From Gordius sp. MW1 (taxonomy: Eukaryota > Nematomorpha > Gordioida > Gordea > Gordiidae), in contig OZ038531.1 in NCBI GenBank assembly GCA_964036665.1, positions 8,804,168 to 8,868,167 on the forward strand: a stretch of 64,000 nucleotides of DNA, written 5' to 3'. Positions 14,872 to 40,732 of the stretch are shown one piece after another. The position numbers and the translations under genes are program-made. Position 1 is the first letter of the stretch. Every line of letters starts with the position of its first letter. The notes under the pieces are model-generated. The model was not told the DNA's origin and did not search any database. It saw only the letters and a program-made list of their open reading frames with translations.

Positions 14872-16100
14872 TGCCAGGGGGGGGGGAAGCTGGAAATCCC
14901 CCCCCCCCTTCCCCTTAGGAAAAATATTTTTTTTGATCAATAAATAAATCATTAAATGAATTAAAAGTATTTATAGTTGTAAAAAGGACTAAGACACTTA
15001 CTATATCTCAAAAGTTTCTATATATACTTTTTATTATTGATTTTCGGCAAAAATCTTTTTATCCATTATATTTCTCTTTCTGAATTCACTTGTTCGCTTG
15101 CCAAGAAAAAAAATTTAAGCATTTCTCTACAATCTGGCCTTATCACACCTATGAATAACGATTTTATAAAAAGGTAGTTCTTTCGGCATACTTGAATTCC
15201 CTTATTCTAACAATTGTAAAAAAAAGATCTTGACATTCAACCGATAATTTCACTAGCAGATACCAATGCAACTCATAAAAAAATTTATAGGAAGAGTTGA
15301 CAAAGAGTTTCAGTGAATTCTTTAATTAAAGGAAGTCGAAGCTTATTTATATGATTTAGATCTTAATTAAAAACTGACGATTTAAGAGGCAAAATTTTCG
15401 TAGTAATATTTCAACTGAATCCATTGAGAACTAACAATAATAATCTCTTCTTGATCCATTCATTAATAAATTAATAAATAAACGGTTTTCGATAAAAAAA
15501 ACAATTTCTGACTAACTTTTAAGTCTTGTTCTTGCAAAATTCAGCTATAGTGCCAGATACTCAGAAAAAGTTGTGGCCAAATTTTAATCTAGTGAATTAA
15601 ATGACACAAGCACAAACATCAACTAAAAATTATATAATTAAAGTGTCTCAACAAAAGACCTGTCCTCCCTTGAATGCTCTCGACCCTTACAACTTTTAAA
15701 TTATATTTAAACCATTGCCTTTCATGACCACACTTTTTTTGGTGCCCTATCAACTGGCTGAAAACCATCTTGCCGAATTCACCCTGGGACATTAACGAAC
15801 ATCTCTCCATTATCATAAAGAAGGTCCTAAATTGAGTACCTTTAATAATAATTATAAATTTTATTATAAAAAATACCTAAATCTTAACTTTAATCCGTAA
15901 TTGAACGAGTAATATGCTTATTTGTTGGGGGACATTTTCTAATTGGGGAACATTTTTTAACATTGGGACATTCAATTCGGCAAGATGGTTTTCGGCAAGT
16001 TGACGGGCCACCACTTTTTTTATTTTCCCGACACCACATGCACCAAGCGAAATTTTCAATATTTAGGAGATTAAAAAATTATAAAATAGTATGTCAAGAA
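14872..16100. mobile_element. hAT-like element relic, related to 51571-52540
   Basis: The sequence starts CAGTGGCGTGCCAGGG, a hAT-like end related to the GGGCGTAGCC MITE ends. It then runs in parallel with 51571-52540: both contain ACTAAGACAC, GAATTCA followed by TTGTTC and CTTGC, an ATAAAAAA block and TGCTCTCGAC in the same order. On the minus strand around 15660-15720 the two copies can be read as similar peptides (FKSCKGREH and FIKLLECREH), reminiscent of the TTF/ZMYM-type zinc region of some hAT transposases. That reading is uncertain because both copies carry frame breaks. The right boundary is unclear. A foldback at 15715-16025 is listed separately. Confidence 0.45.
15715..16025. repeat. 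foldback repeat with arms of about 65 bp
   Basis: The arm at 15727-15790 and the arm at 15950-16015 are inverted copies sharing AATTCGGCAAGATGGTTTTC and a following GTTGA-GGGC-CACCA segment. The spacer of about 160 bases contains repeated GGGGACATTTT-like and GGGAACATT units. It is probably a small foldback element inserted in the older hAT relic. Confidence 0.55.
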
Positions 16101-16201
16101 GACATGGATTGATTTTATTAACAAATCATCGAAATTGCTCCCACCTAGGGTCAACTCTTATGTAGACAATCGCTTGGCAAAAGAGTTATTAAATGAGTTT
16201 T

Positions 16202-16640
16202 TTATCTTAATGTTCTTCATTCTATACACAGAATTTACACCTTTATTATTGGTCATATTTGTGTAAATTTTTCTGACATAACCCTGCCCGGTTCGATAAC
16301 TAAATTGCCTGCGGGAGCCCTCTTGAAATCCTCTAAAAATCCGCCCGGCCATGCCCAAATCATTACAGCTATCCAAACTGTCGGGCCCAAAATTAAAATT
16401 TTCAAATTTTTAGCATTGATTTTGTCATATTTTTGAGATTTTTCTCATTTAATTCTGGATTTTTTTGGGTAAGAACTACGACTATTTATTAGTAAAAATA
16501 ATACACTATATATAATCTTAAACTCGATTTACCTTATAGTATTACCTGTGCCTAGATGAAAATGCGCCATTTGCCTGCCGCCCCTTAAACCGACCGGGCT
16601 CGACAGCTGGTTGAATTTTTAAATTTTTTATCTATATTTT
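16202..16640. mobile_element. decayed hAT MITE of the 62596-63399 family
   Basis: The copy shares with 40040-40500 and 52540-52720 the leading stretch ATACACAGAATT. With 62596-63399 it shares CCGCCCGGCC/TGCCCG-rich ends and an AATACACTATA block before the right end. Ends are too degraded to assign target duplications. Confidence 0.5.
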
Positions 16641-16859
16641 ATAACCAAACATTTTTTTGACTTTTTCCCCCTTGACTACATACATACTTGTTGTAGTTTT
16701 AAATTAAACAGGGCCATAAATTCCTGAAAGGAAAATAGATCAAATCAAGAACAGATGAAATCTATAATTGTTTTAAAAGTGATTATTAGTTATTAATTTC
16801 AAAGTTTTGTGGGTTTGCTCTCAACACCTCCCAAGCTTAATAAGTGAAATTTTAGGTTG

Positions 16860-17150
16860 AGCCACATCTAAGCCAAATAACGCACAAGGTCACGAATACT
16901 GTGACGAGATTAGATGATTCTTCCACCAGGTCCTTTGCACATTTGTCTACCATTAGAGGGGACTGAATACCGAGGAGGGCTCATTTCTATGAGCTGTGGC
17001 TATGAGGATCTCGGTGGGGCCCCCTGCGATGAGCAGAGCAAATTACTACAGGCAGGTACCTGGGTCTAACGATTCGCCTATCAGAGGTGGGAACCTGAGG
17101 CGTTGCGGGGTGTGCCATTAACACTTATGTGCCCGCCACGAGTGTAACCG
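16860..17150. repeat. unclassified GC-rich island
   Basis: About 290 bases have high GC content (for example ATGAGGATCTCGGTGGGGCC and TGAGGCGTTGCGGGGTGTGCC). There is no open frame, no tRNA-like box and no terminal repeat. It resembles an untranslated leader of a retroelement. It was already in place when the hAT element at 17158 inserted at its right edge. Confidence 0.35.
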
Positions 17151-17470
17151 TAAATAGTAGTGTTGTGAATGAACGCGTTTAAATTTTTTGAATATCTGAT
17201 GAACGGCCGTTCCTTTTTTGGTGAACTTTGAACGTGAACGCGTTCCTTTTTTTGATGAACGCGTTCGAATTTAATGTTCGTTCAATTTTAAAACCCTTTT
17301 TTATTTATTTCAAAAATATCGTTAATCCGAATTTTGTAACAAAAAAGTCTAATCAGCTCTTTTCCTTTTTCTTATCACCTATTCCGAAATAATTTTAACA
17401 TACCATAACTTGAAGATAAGATTAAAGTTTATTTTGATATTATAAATTATATTTTAATTTATAGGTTAAT

Positions 17471-17907
17471 ATGGACAATCATATTATTAAATCGTCGTCA
17501 TCTTCAGATTTTGAATATTAAAAATCAGCAGATGAATTGACCTTGCCATGACCAAATATGATAAATATTTTTCACTCATTTCATATAAAGGACCGAAACT
17601 TTTAGTTTTATTGAAAAAAGGGTTTGAAACCCCTAAATTGATAATGAAAGAACTGTCGATTCCGAAATATCGTTTTTTTGACGAGGAAGTAGAGGGCGGA
17701 TTGGAGAATGATATCTTATCAGAATTTTTTGAATCGAGGAACAAAACATTAAATGTTTTTAATAAATTTTCTGCTTTAATAGATTTGTTTATTAAGTACG
17801 ATACTCCAATCCCCTCATCTGCCCTTGTGGAGCGGGTTTTTAGTATAGCTAATGCTGTATTAACTGCCAAGCGTTCCTGCTTATACGACGAAAATTTATT
17901 ATTGTAA
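17471..17907 (+). pseudogene. hAT transposase remnant with C-terminal dimerisation domain
   Basis: A short N-terminal frame starts at the ATG at 17471 (MDNHIIKSSSSSDFEY, then stop). It is followed by a frame at 17548-17907 that contains the diagnostic hAT C-terminal motif TPIPSSALVERVFSIANAV, then LTAKRSCLYDEN. This is the dimerisation region that precedes the last catalytic part of hAT proteins. Most of the middle of the transposase is missing. The terminal TAA at 17905 lies where related proteins continue LLLK-INKKF, so it looks like an added nonsense change. The protein is not functional; copies such as this may be mobilised in trans. Confidence 0.8.
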
Positions 17908-17978
17908 ATAAATAAAAAATTTTATAAATAAAATTTTTTTATATTCGCTCTATTATATTATAATTATATTATCGAAAC

Positions 17979-19248
17979 TAGAGACCTGCACGACCCGGCC
18001 CACGGGCCGGGCTTGGACGGGCTTCTGCTTAAAAATAAAGCAACGGGCCGGGCCTGGACGGGCTAATATATAACGTAACGGGCCCGGGCCGGGCGTAATA
18101 CTTAAGGCCCGTTTAAAGCCCCTTAAAAAATTAATTAGATTTAGTATAAAAGAAGGTGTTTTTACAATGTTCTAATTTGTAATTATTTAATGTATATTAA
18201 ATTAACAAGGAAAGTTAAATTTTGTTTCCATCCTAGTTCATTAATTCATCAATAGCTAAACCGGCTTTATAAATGTTAAAGATAATTTATACACGTGATC
18301 CCATGGGCGGAGCCAATTTAAATTGGAGGGGGGGAGGGGCAGTGGGCAAAAAATGTATTTTTTATCAAAAAATTTTTTGATTTGGAGGGGTGCAGCTGCC
18401 CATATTTGCCTCCCCATTTATACCTTCTAGCAATATAGAGTGAATTAATTTAATATTATTTAAAATTATTAATATTAATCAATTTATGGGCTCTCTTTTG
18501 GTTATCCGTCCTGTCCATCCTGTCCTGTCCAACTTGTAATTTTTCAATAATTGCCGTGGACACTTATACGGGTTCTTCTGTGAAAAACTTTTATTTAGCC
18601 GACCGCTAATTGGCTTTACTTTTTTCGACTTTGGCAATTTGTCTAGGTTGTTAATTTAATGAATGCGAAACTGGCTAAATAATTACCTGCATATTAATGC
18701 TGACCGTTGTTAACTTCTACATTATCTGACCCCGGCCAAAAAAATTTATACACTCATTATCATTAATTTCAAAAACAAATGTTTCTTTTATCACTGTTTT
18801 CTCATTTTATATCAATAACCTAATTATTTAAAATGGTGGCAAAGCAAAGAAGCTAAGTAGTTTTATTAAAACATTATATATAACCTTAAATAAGAGTTTT
18901 AAAAGTTTATTTGGCTTATATGGTTTTATATATGCTGAAGTGCCACTTGTAAAAAAAATATTCCAAGTAGGTCGTTTCTTAAAAGATAGAAGAATTTGAG
19001 TGACCGGGAATTATAAATTTTTTCTTTTTAACTATTTTTATTAACATTTTTAACACAAACATTTTGTTTGCCATATCGATAAAGAAAATTGAACAAAAAT
19101 AAAAATAAAAAAATGGCCGGGCTCGGGCTTTTTATAAAATTAGCGGGCCGGGCCCGAGCTTATAATTTAATACTTTGACGGGCCGGGCTTTTAAATTTTT
19201 ATTATGGGCGGGCCAACTGACCCTAAACAGGCCCTTTGCAGGTCTTTA
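17979..19248. mobile_element. nested hAT-type element with GC-rich ends
   Basis: The target duplication ATCGAAAC occurs at 17971-17978 and 19249-19256. The terminal inverted repeats are TAGAGACCTGCA and, as the complement of the right end, TAAAGACCTGCA (11 of 12 match). About 120 bp at the left and about 130 bp at the right are packed with CGGGCCGGGC-type repeats, while the middle is AT-rich and non-coding. This 1270-bp non-autonomous element inserted into the hAT element at 17158-19403. An older GGGCGTAGCC-type MITE relic lies inside it at about 18300-18420. Confidence 0.88.
18300..18425. mobile_element. decayed GGGCGTAGCC-family MITE
   Basis: CCCATGGGCGGAGCCAA starts a G-rich then AT-rich stretch that resembles other family copies (GGAGGGG, then GCAGCTGCCC). 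The right end has lost the canonical CTACGCCCATG. Confidence 0.5.
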
Positions 19249-20043
19249 ATCGAAACAAAACTATTATCTTTTATCATGGCTAATATAATGTGTAAAAAAT
19301 ATTAGACATTTATTTATATTAAATTAAATTTAAAAAAAAATTATCATAAAATTTTGAACGAACGTGAACGCGTTCGATTTTTTTAAAAGTGTTTACAGCA
19401 TTAGTAAATAGTAATATCATAACCATGCCTGTTACAAGGCAGAGTGAATTGACGGATATGCAAAGCCGGTCGGTGGGTCGGGTTTGGGTCGAAAATTTTA
19501 AAAAGTTTTCGGGTCGGGTTCGGATCGAGTTGAAGGTTATGAATATTATATTAAATTAATGCCATTATATATAATATTTTATGATTAATATCGAAATGCA
19601 TGATTAATTTATCTCATATATTCATTTAAATTAATTTCTTTTAAGTTATATCTGAATTTTGGAATTGCTCAATTATGACTCCGAAAGTTAGAATATAAAT
19701 TATAATAAACATTTAACTGATATTGCACAACTTATGATTTTCTGAACTCCCATTTTTCTTTTTTAAATATTAATGACTCAACTTTTTACGCCTAACATAT
19801 ACACTAGAATAAAATAATATTTTCATGATTATTTATTAAACGAATCATTATAATGTATAAAAAACATTATTTTACAAACATGATTTTAAAAATTAGAGTT
19901 TTTGTAAAAATGATCAAATTTTCTCCTTTAATTTCCCACAATATTGCCACAACCATTATTAGCCTTAAAATCAAAATTGCTTGATAATACAGACAGTATC
20001 ATTTAATTAGAATATTTGCATTTTATATATGAAATTAATATGT

Positions 20044-20156
20044 TGAAGAAGATAAAAATAACCCCATTTAGGAGTGCCGTAAAACTTAAAAGTATATTCT
20101 AATTAGGGCTATTTATAGGCAATTTTATAGAGACTAATTTAACTTTATATATATCC
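20044..20156. repeat. half copy of the foldback MITE found at 27697-28110
   Basis: GAAGATAAAAATAACCCC, AGGAGTGCCG, TTAAAAGTAT and TAGAGACTAATTTAA follow the complement of the right half of 27697-28110 in order and spacing. It is cut at its right side by the CCCGGCAAACG repeat. Confidence 0.6.
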
Positions 20157-20270
20157 ACTAGCTGACCCGGCAAACGTTGTTTTGCCATATTAAAAATATT
20201 TAAAAAAAAATTAAAAAATTTAAATAAGAAAATTTAAAACTACTAAAAAAAATTTAAAAACTCAACTAAA

Positions 20271-20590
20271 CGAAAAATAACAAATAATTGATATTTTTAA
20301 GGGTGGTTAAAAACACAAAATTTTACCTCAATAATGTTCGAATTCAAATTTTCATGAAGCAAATTTTTTTTAAGTCAAATTTACCTATAATCAAAAAAAA
20401 ATATCGCGCATGGCCTTTATGATAAAATATAAACAAAAGGCGGATACGGATACGCATATAGGTTATTTAACGAAAAATAACAAATAATTGATATCTTTAA
20501 GGGTGGTTAAAAACGCAAACTTTTACCTCAATAATGTTCGAATTTAAATTTTCATGAAGCAAATTTTTTTAAGTCAAATTTACCTATAAT
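20271..20590 (+). repeat. tandem duplication with 200-bp period
   Basis: The unit beginning CGAAAAATAACAAATAATTG at 20271 recurs at 20471 with few differences for about 120 bases. The second unit is cut by the MITE at 20591 immediately after CCTATAAT. In the first unit the same point continues CAAAAAAAAATAT. Confidence 0.8.
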
Positions 20591-21214
20591 CATGGGCGTA
20601 GCCAGGTTTTGGATTAGGGGGGGGGGGCAAAACGTTTAAAAGTTCAATTAGAGGGGGGCAAAACATAATTTTTTTAATTTTTTCAATGTTTTTGCATTGA
20701 AAAAAATTTGGTTTCGCAAATTAGGGGGGGGGGGCAGCCGAGGATTTCAATACAAAAACCCTTAAAAATTAAAAAAAAATTATGTTTTGCCCCACCCCCT
20801 AATTAGCCAGGCAGGCGGGGGCAGGGGGCGCGGCTGCCCCCCCCCCCCCTATTTGAACTTAACTCCATTAATACAGATGCTTATTAGCGAATTTACACAA
20901 AAATAAAAGATCACTGTGGAAATCGTCAAATCTAACACGATTTCCATACACGGATCAATGCCATCCAATTAGATTTTAACGCGTTTTCTTTTTAATATTT
21001 TATTTACCAATGTATTTTACCCATGTGATTATTAGAATAAACTACTATTTGTTTAAAAAAAAATTGTTTTGGTAAAATAAAATTTAAATTACGGTTGCAT
21101 GAAAATTTTTGGATAGTCGAGGCCTTTTTTTTGCTCTCTGGAAAATTGTTGGGTAGTCAAGACCTTTTTTTTTTCTGCCCCCTCCCCCTAATTCAAAACC
21201 TAGCTACGCCCATG
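20591..21214. mobile_element. GGGCGTAGCC-family MITE, long variant
   Basis: The left end CATGGGCGTAGCCAGGTTTT and the right end, complement CATGGGCGTAGCTAGGTTTT, form inverted repeats of about 34 bp with few mismatches, followed by long G or C runs. The interior contains a second G-run/C-run pair and CGGCTGCCCC, suggesting a nested or duplicated relative. No clear target duplication remains. Confidence 0.75.
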
Positions 21215-21929
21215 GATATATCAACATTTATTGGCACTCTGTTAAAAGTATTTTCATTTTTCTCCTTGTTTAACGTGCAAAAAATTACAAAATTAGATTT
21301 TTTAATTTATTTAGCCACGCAGGAGGGGGGGGGACACGACCGTCCTATAATAATAATAATGTATGTATGTATGTTTGTTGAAGTAAAAAATGGCTTTGAT
21401 AGTGCGTAAAAAGTTTTCATTTTCCGCAACACATGCCTACTGCATTTATCACCAGACTACCTACACGATGGATAGATAAGATACGCAGCAGAACGTGATG
21501 AGAGCAGGGCGTTTGATTGACGTTCGATACAACGTCAAAACGCATAAAACCCAATATCTCGAAAACTACTGGACCGATTTGGCTGGAACATATCTTAAAA
21601 CACGCTCCGGAGTGGCAGGAATAAACTGTGAAATTTTGAGCCAAATCGGTCCGGTAGTTCTCTAAAATTGGTGGCGGCATACATACACACATACACACAT
21701 AGTTTCATTTTTATATATAAGATATCTTATTTTAGCATGTGACCCGAAAATGATAGACATATAACGTTTTGCCTTTTTTGGGGAGATAATATTTAGTTGC
21801 CATTTAAAACTATTAAAACCAATTTTACAATAATAACTTTTTTTACTTTCGGGTCGAGTTCGGGTTGAAAAATTTAAAACGCTTTTGGGTCGGTTCGGGT
21901 TGAAAAAAGTGACTTTGCAGGGCCCTATA

Positions 21930-23253
21930 GCTATTCGGTTTGTAAAAAGAGAAGGTGTAGCATATTTCATATTATATGCCTGAATTATTATACATACATC
22001 AAATGCCTCCCGTTATATCAAACGATTTAAGTTTATATTATTTCATACAATGTGTCATTAATTGTAATAGCTATAATTTGCTAGTTCACCTCCCCCTCCC
22101 TTCTTGCTGTGTTCAGGTCCTTACTTTTTACCAATCATTCGCATTACCAACTTTGACAGAAAATAGTTCAATAACTTACGTAGAGGGAAAAACCAAAAAT
22201 ATATTTTTGTTATCGGTGAAAAACTTTACCAGAATCTACAAACAGTTTGCCGGTTGATATTCTTGTTGAAACGTACCTAATACTTGCATGCAACCTTGTT
22301 AAATTGATATTATTCAAGTAATAAATTTTTGCAAAAACCACAGATTTTTATTCCTTTTGTCATAAGACAAAATGATTATAAGTTATCACATTAATATTTT
22401 TTAAGACAGTGTTATCAAGATTTCATTACTGACATTAGAATCATGCGGGATAACTCTACAAAGTTAGTGACCTTGGTGAGAGTGCTCATTGGTTAAATTG
22501 GATTTGAGGATAATTTGTAAGACCATGGGCGTAGCCAGCATGGGATTAGAGGGGGACAATAATGATTTAGGGAAGGGCAAAATGATCTTTTTTTAAAATT
22601 TAAGCCCTATTTTTAATAAATTTGAACAAAATTTTGGATTTAGAGGGGGGGGGGAAGCCGCCCCTCCCTACCTTTCGGCTACGCCCTTTTGTAAATAAGA
22701 GATTAACAGAAAAACGTTTTACTCTGTAGCCTCTATTACTTAATACCTATATAGTCAATAATCGACACCACACACCCATTTACTATGACGTTAAAAATAA
22801 AGTATTTTTGTTTGCTAGTTGGTATATAAATAGAAAGTGGAACCCTGAACCAAAATTAGCGAAATATCTTATTATTAGAACTTGTACCTGTTATAAGTAT
22901 TTCCAGTTTGCAAAAGTTGTCTATGTACACTTTCATAAAAGTGTTAATTGTTGGATACCCTCACTACTAAGTATTTATATCAACTTAAAGTTTTCAGCAG
23001 TATATTAAAAATATTTAATATTTTAAACACTAAGACCTTGAAGTGAAGTTGTATATATAGCGCGCGACAATGTTGTCAAATAAAAAATTATAATAATTAA
23101 TTTTTAGGAAACTTTAAATTATATATATGTATGTTGTAGACTCAAATATTTCTATTATTAACTAAATACCATATAGCCATAGACTAAGTCTATGATCATA
23201 ACACATCTCTTTATAGCGAATTGTACCGTTAAGCAAATACTCAAAAATTTTAA
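21930..23253. other. 5' flank of AFG2A
   Basis: This holds no gene other than the MITE at 22524-22690. The promoter of AFG2A must lie here, but I see no clear core element. Confidence 0.4.
22524..22690. mobile_element. GGGCGTAGCC-family MITE
   Basis: It runs from CATGGGCGTAGCCAGC to CGGCTACGCCC, with interior AATAATGATTTAGG and TGGATTTAGAGGGG, the typical short version. TTTGTAA occurs at both flanks (22514-22520 and 22688-22694), a likely remnant of the target duplication. Confidence 0.75.
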
Positions 23254-37907
<14,654 letters not shown>

Positions 37908-37942
37908 ATATGATGCATTTTATAATATATATAAATATTTAT

Positions 37943-37948
37943 AATAAA
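37943..37948 (+). terminator. AFG2A: polyadenylation signal of AFG2A
   Basis: AATAAA lies 36 bases after the AFG2A stop codon. Confidence 0.5.
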
Positions 37949-39197
37949 AAAATGTGCGAAATTTATAACCTTACCCTGGGGTATTGTCTAATGATTTACA
38001 AAATGTGATTTTTCACCTGACCTGACCTAAACTTTATTTCACACCTTTAAACCGGCCTTCTTCATTAAAAAATTTTTTTTTACCTTTTTTCATAGGACCT
38101 TGATAAAAATGGGGCCTAAAATTAGGTTAGAAACGGAAAACTACATTTAAGGGTGATTAATAATTGTTTTTCAAAAGTTGTTTAATCTTTACGCAGTTTT
38201 TACATCCCATTTTATTTTGACAATGAATTTCTGAAAGATCCGGTTTGACTGACCAGTTTAATACTCTCATGCTTTGTGACAATGAAGTTACACTATCTCA
38301 ATCATGAATAATATAGGCTAGATAAACTTAATAATTTTGATTTTTAAAATGTGTAATATAAATTTTTCTTAAAAATAAGTAAGTTAAAAAGATTATTTAA
38401 TTATTCAACCACTATATATTGCAAAACGAGGACCATCATAGGAGCTTTATTATTATACATATTATTTTTTATGTTCGTATGGCATTTTCCCAGTAGTTGG
38501 TCCTTGTTTAATATTTCTATATATGTGCAAAGTTTTTTAGCATTACATAAAGCATTCTTTAAATCAGTGTCTGTCGATCATGGCTCCAACACGAAACTGA
38601 TGGTCCTTATTTTTTAGTCTCAAATTTATTAAAGCCGTTTCTCTTTTTGGATTCCATCATTAACGACCAGAGTGTGAGTATTTCGCCCGATATTGTTCTT
38701 TTGACGAAATTAATATTTGTTTGAATAGCATGTTAAATGCTTTTGTACGTTATAAAATGTTCCTGTATATTTTGAGATAGGGTTATACCTATAGCTAGGT
38801 CAGATTTGAAAATACATAATCATTTGTTTCTTCATAATTACTAGAGCCGTACGTTCGACTTTATCTCTTTTATCCTTTGAGGTCCGCTCTAACAAAAAGT
38901 TGCTTTTTTATCAAAATTCACCTACCTAAAAACCGTCCAAAAACAATCTTTTGCCACCTCGGAAGAATCTTTGGGAAGCGTAGGCTGATACAGCGCTATT
39001 TTCTTTTGTATGAAGCGCAACTAAATTATTATGATAAAAGTTTTTTTCAAATCATCGACGTTTTGAAAGTTATATGACAAATCCAACATCATTCCGATTC
39101 GGTTTTGCTAAAGTAGGTCTTCTAGCCGTTACCGATGCATTTGCTTAAATTCCTTTCCATTTGATGTCTTAGCATATCAAATTTTTGCCACTTAAAT
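37949..39197. other. gene-free AT-rich stretch
   Basis: No gene or repeat is recognised. Short open frames lack domains. Confidence 0.45.
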
Positions 39198-39345
39198 GTA
39201 GAGACTTGCAAAGTCACTTTTTTCAGTCCGAACCCGAGCCGAAAGCGTTAAAAAATTTTTTAACTCGAATCCGACCTGACCCGAAAGCGTTTCACAATTT
39301 TTAACTTTATTCCGACATGACCCGAAAATTAAAAAATGCGGTGTA
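39198..39345. mobile_element. hAT-like fragment with CCGAACCCGA repeats
   Basis: TAGAGACTTGCAAAGTCACTTTTTT is the counterpart of the right end at about 21910. It is followed by three ACCCGA/ACCTGACCCGAAA units. Only one end is visible. Confidence 0.5.
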
Positions 39346-39479
39346 CAATATATTTAAAAAACCAGATGCCTTAGATTTTGTATGTTGGCCGTCTGCTGGC
39401 TGCTGACCAAAATGACCACTGACCATAGTGTAAATCAAAAAAAAATTCCATATATTGCCCTTATATATTATAGGCTGAG

Positions 39480-39620
39480 CAATGAGTTTTTTTAACCTCT
39501 CTTTCACCAGAGAAAATATGGTGATTTCCCCCCCCCCCCCCTTTTACCCTCACCCAGTGGGGAGAGGGTAATTTGCCCGCCCCCCCCCCTTTTACTCTCT
39601 CCCTCACTAAGTCCAGCAAA
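39480..39620. repeat. duplicated C-run unit
   Basis: Two units of the form TTGCCC or TTTCCC, a C-run, TTTTAC(C/T)CTC lie side by side around 39525 and 39580. Similar to the C-rich edges of nearby MITEs. Confidence 0.4.
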
Positions 39621-40039
39621 TTTTTAAACAAGTAATTAAAGTTTTGAATGGTAAAGTTTAATAGCGTATCCATTGTAGAATCTGTCTTTTAAAGTGTACT
39701 TAAGTCAGATTGTCATCTTGGCTCTTTTTTATTTGTATTATATTAAATACAATCATATTACATTTGCGATTTCTATGTTTACATGATGTAACAATCTTTT
39801 TATTGATTTGAGTTAGCATACACTATTAAGAAGTAACGTTAGAGTTAATCTTTTCCCTGGGGCTATAACTAGCCCCGGGCATTTTTAAAATTTCTAGAAT
39901 TTTTGATTTTTACTTATCTTATGAAAAAATTATACATTTTTTTCTTATAGTAGAAATAGATTATAAAAATGTATTTCAACAAAAAATTATAAATAACTAT
40001 TATTTTTTTTAAACGTGATTTAATTTTTTATGGCCATTT

Positions 40040-40510
40040 AGTCCCCGGTATATTTTTGCGTTTTATATCCTATACACAGAATTTATATCTATCCGAGGCC
40101 CGATATGTTTATATTTTTCGGCCCAAACCTGGCCGGGTTCTATTATATAACTATATTAGCCCGTGCCGCCCCCCTTCTAAGAGTCCGCCGAGCCATCCTT
40201 GAATTATTAATCCTTCCGGCCCGACAAGTTAATATTTTAAATTTTTAGCGGTAATTTCGTTATTTTTTCGAAATTCTTTGTACTTCTCCCATTTTTTTCT
40301 GATAATAACTACAATTAATAATTATTAGTTAAAATTGCATAGCTATTAAATTAAACACAAAATAATACACTATAAAAATCCTATTAAGCTTCAATTGCCC
40401 GAATCTTGTCTTGGTGTCCGCCCGGGGCTGGCCGAAAATCAATTAACGACAGCTTCCTGCCCCCCTAGGCCAAACTGGCCTGGCTTTTCTTGTTGATATT
40501 TATAAAATTG
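40040..40510. mobile_element. decayed hAT MITE of the 62596-63399 family
   Basis: Shares ATACACAGAATT at its left edge with the copies at 16202 and 52540. Shares AATACACTAT, TTAAGC and ATTGCCCGAATC before the right end with 62596-63399. GGCCCGA and CCGCCC motifs mark both ends and the middle is AT-rich. Confidence 0.55.
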
Positions 40511-40732
40511 GCAAACTTCTCCCCCCCTTGAAAAAATCTTGGCTGCGCATTTGATTATTCATGATTTTTTACCTTAAAAAGAGATCGATGCAATTTTTTC
40601 ATGAAAGATTGCATTTTTATGAGCAAATTTTTTAAAATATGACCTATGTTATTACATTTAAAATTGTAATTAATTGTCTGAGGCTAGAGTAATGTTTAAA
40701 AAATATTTAGATCATTTCAATATTAATAATAA

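Larger units (their letters stand above)
17158..19403 (+). mobile_element. hAT element with exact 8-bp target duplication
   Basis: The element is flanked by GTAAATAG at 17150-17157 and again at 19404-19411. Its ends, TAGTGTTGTGAA and the complement of the right end TAATGCTGTAAA, match at 9 of 12 positions. GAACGCGTTC palindromes recur near both ends (17220-17275 and 19360-19378) as subterminal repeats. Eight-base duplications are the signature of the hAT superfamily. It carries a broken transposase (17471-17907). Without the nested element at 17979-19248 and its duplicated target it would be about 970 bp, so it is an internally deleted copy. Confidence 0.85.
20157..21724. repeat. CCCGGCAAACGTTGTTTTGCC dispersed repeat, interrupted
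   Basis: It starts ACTAGCTGACCCGGCAAACG and ends TTTCATTTTTATATATAAGAT, as does the shorter copy at 46025-46360. Near the right end an inverted pair (CTACTGGACCGATTTGGCT and its near complement) encloses about 60 bases and could form a stem-loop. From memory, repeats with these two signature pieces occur in many invertebrate genomes, but I cannot assign a class from sequence alone. This copy contains a 200-bp tandem duplication and a 624-bp MITE insertion. Confidence 0.6.
19452..21929. mobile_element. composite hAT-like element with nested insertions
   Basis: The left part (GCAAAGCCGGTCGGTGGGTCGGG) and the right part (GGGTCGGTTCGGGTTGAAAAAAGTGACTTTGCAGGGCCC) carry inverted CGGGTCGGG-type subterminal repeats like those of the TAGAGACCTGCA family. 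I infer one hAT-like element opened up by later insertions: a partial foldback MITE (20044-20156), the CCCGGCAAACG repeat (20157-21724) and a MITE (20591-21214). No target duplication could be verified, so the outer boundary is tentative. Confidence 0.4.

Noticed and set aside
15619..16376. Several minus-strand open frames of 60-72 codons as genes
   Set aside because: They lie within decayed mobile elements and are not conserved between copies in the same frame.
21095..21698. Open frames of about 100 codons around 21100-21700
   Set aside because: They run through a MITE and the CCCGGCAAACG repeat; composition is that of repeats.
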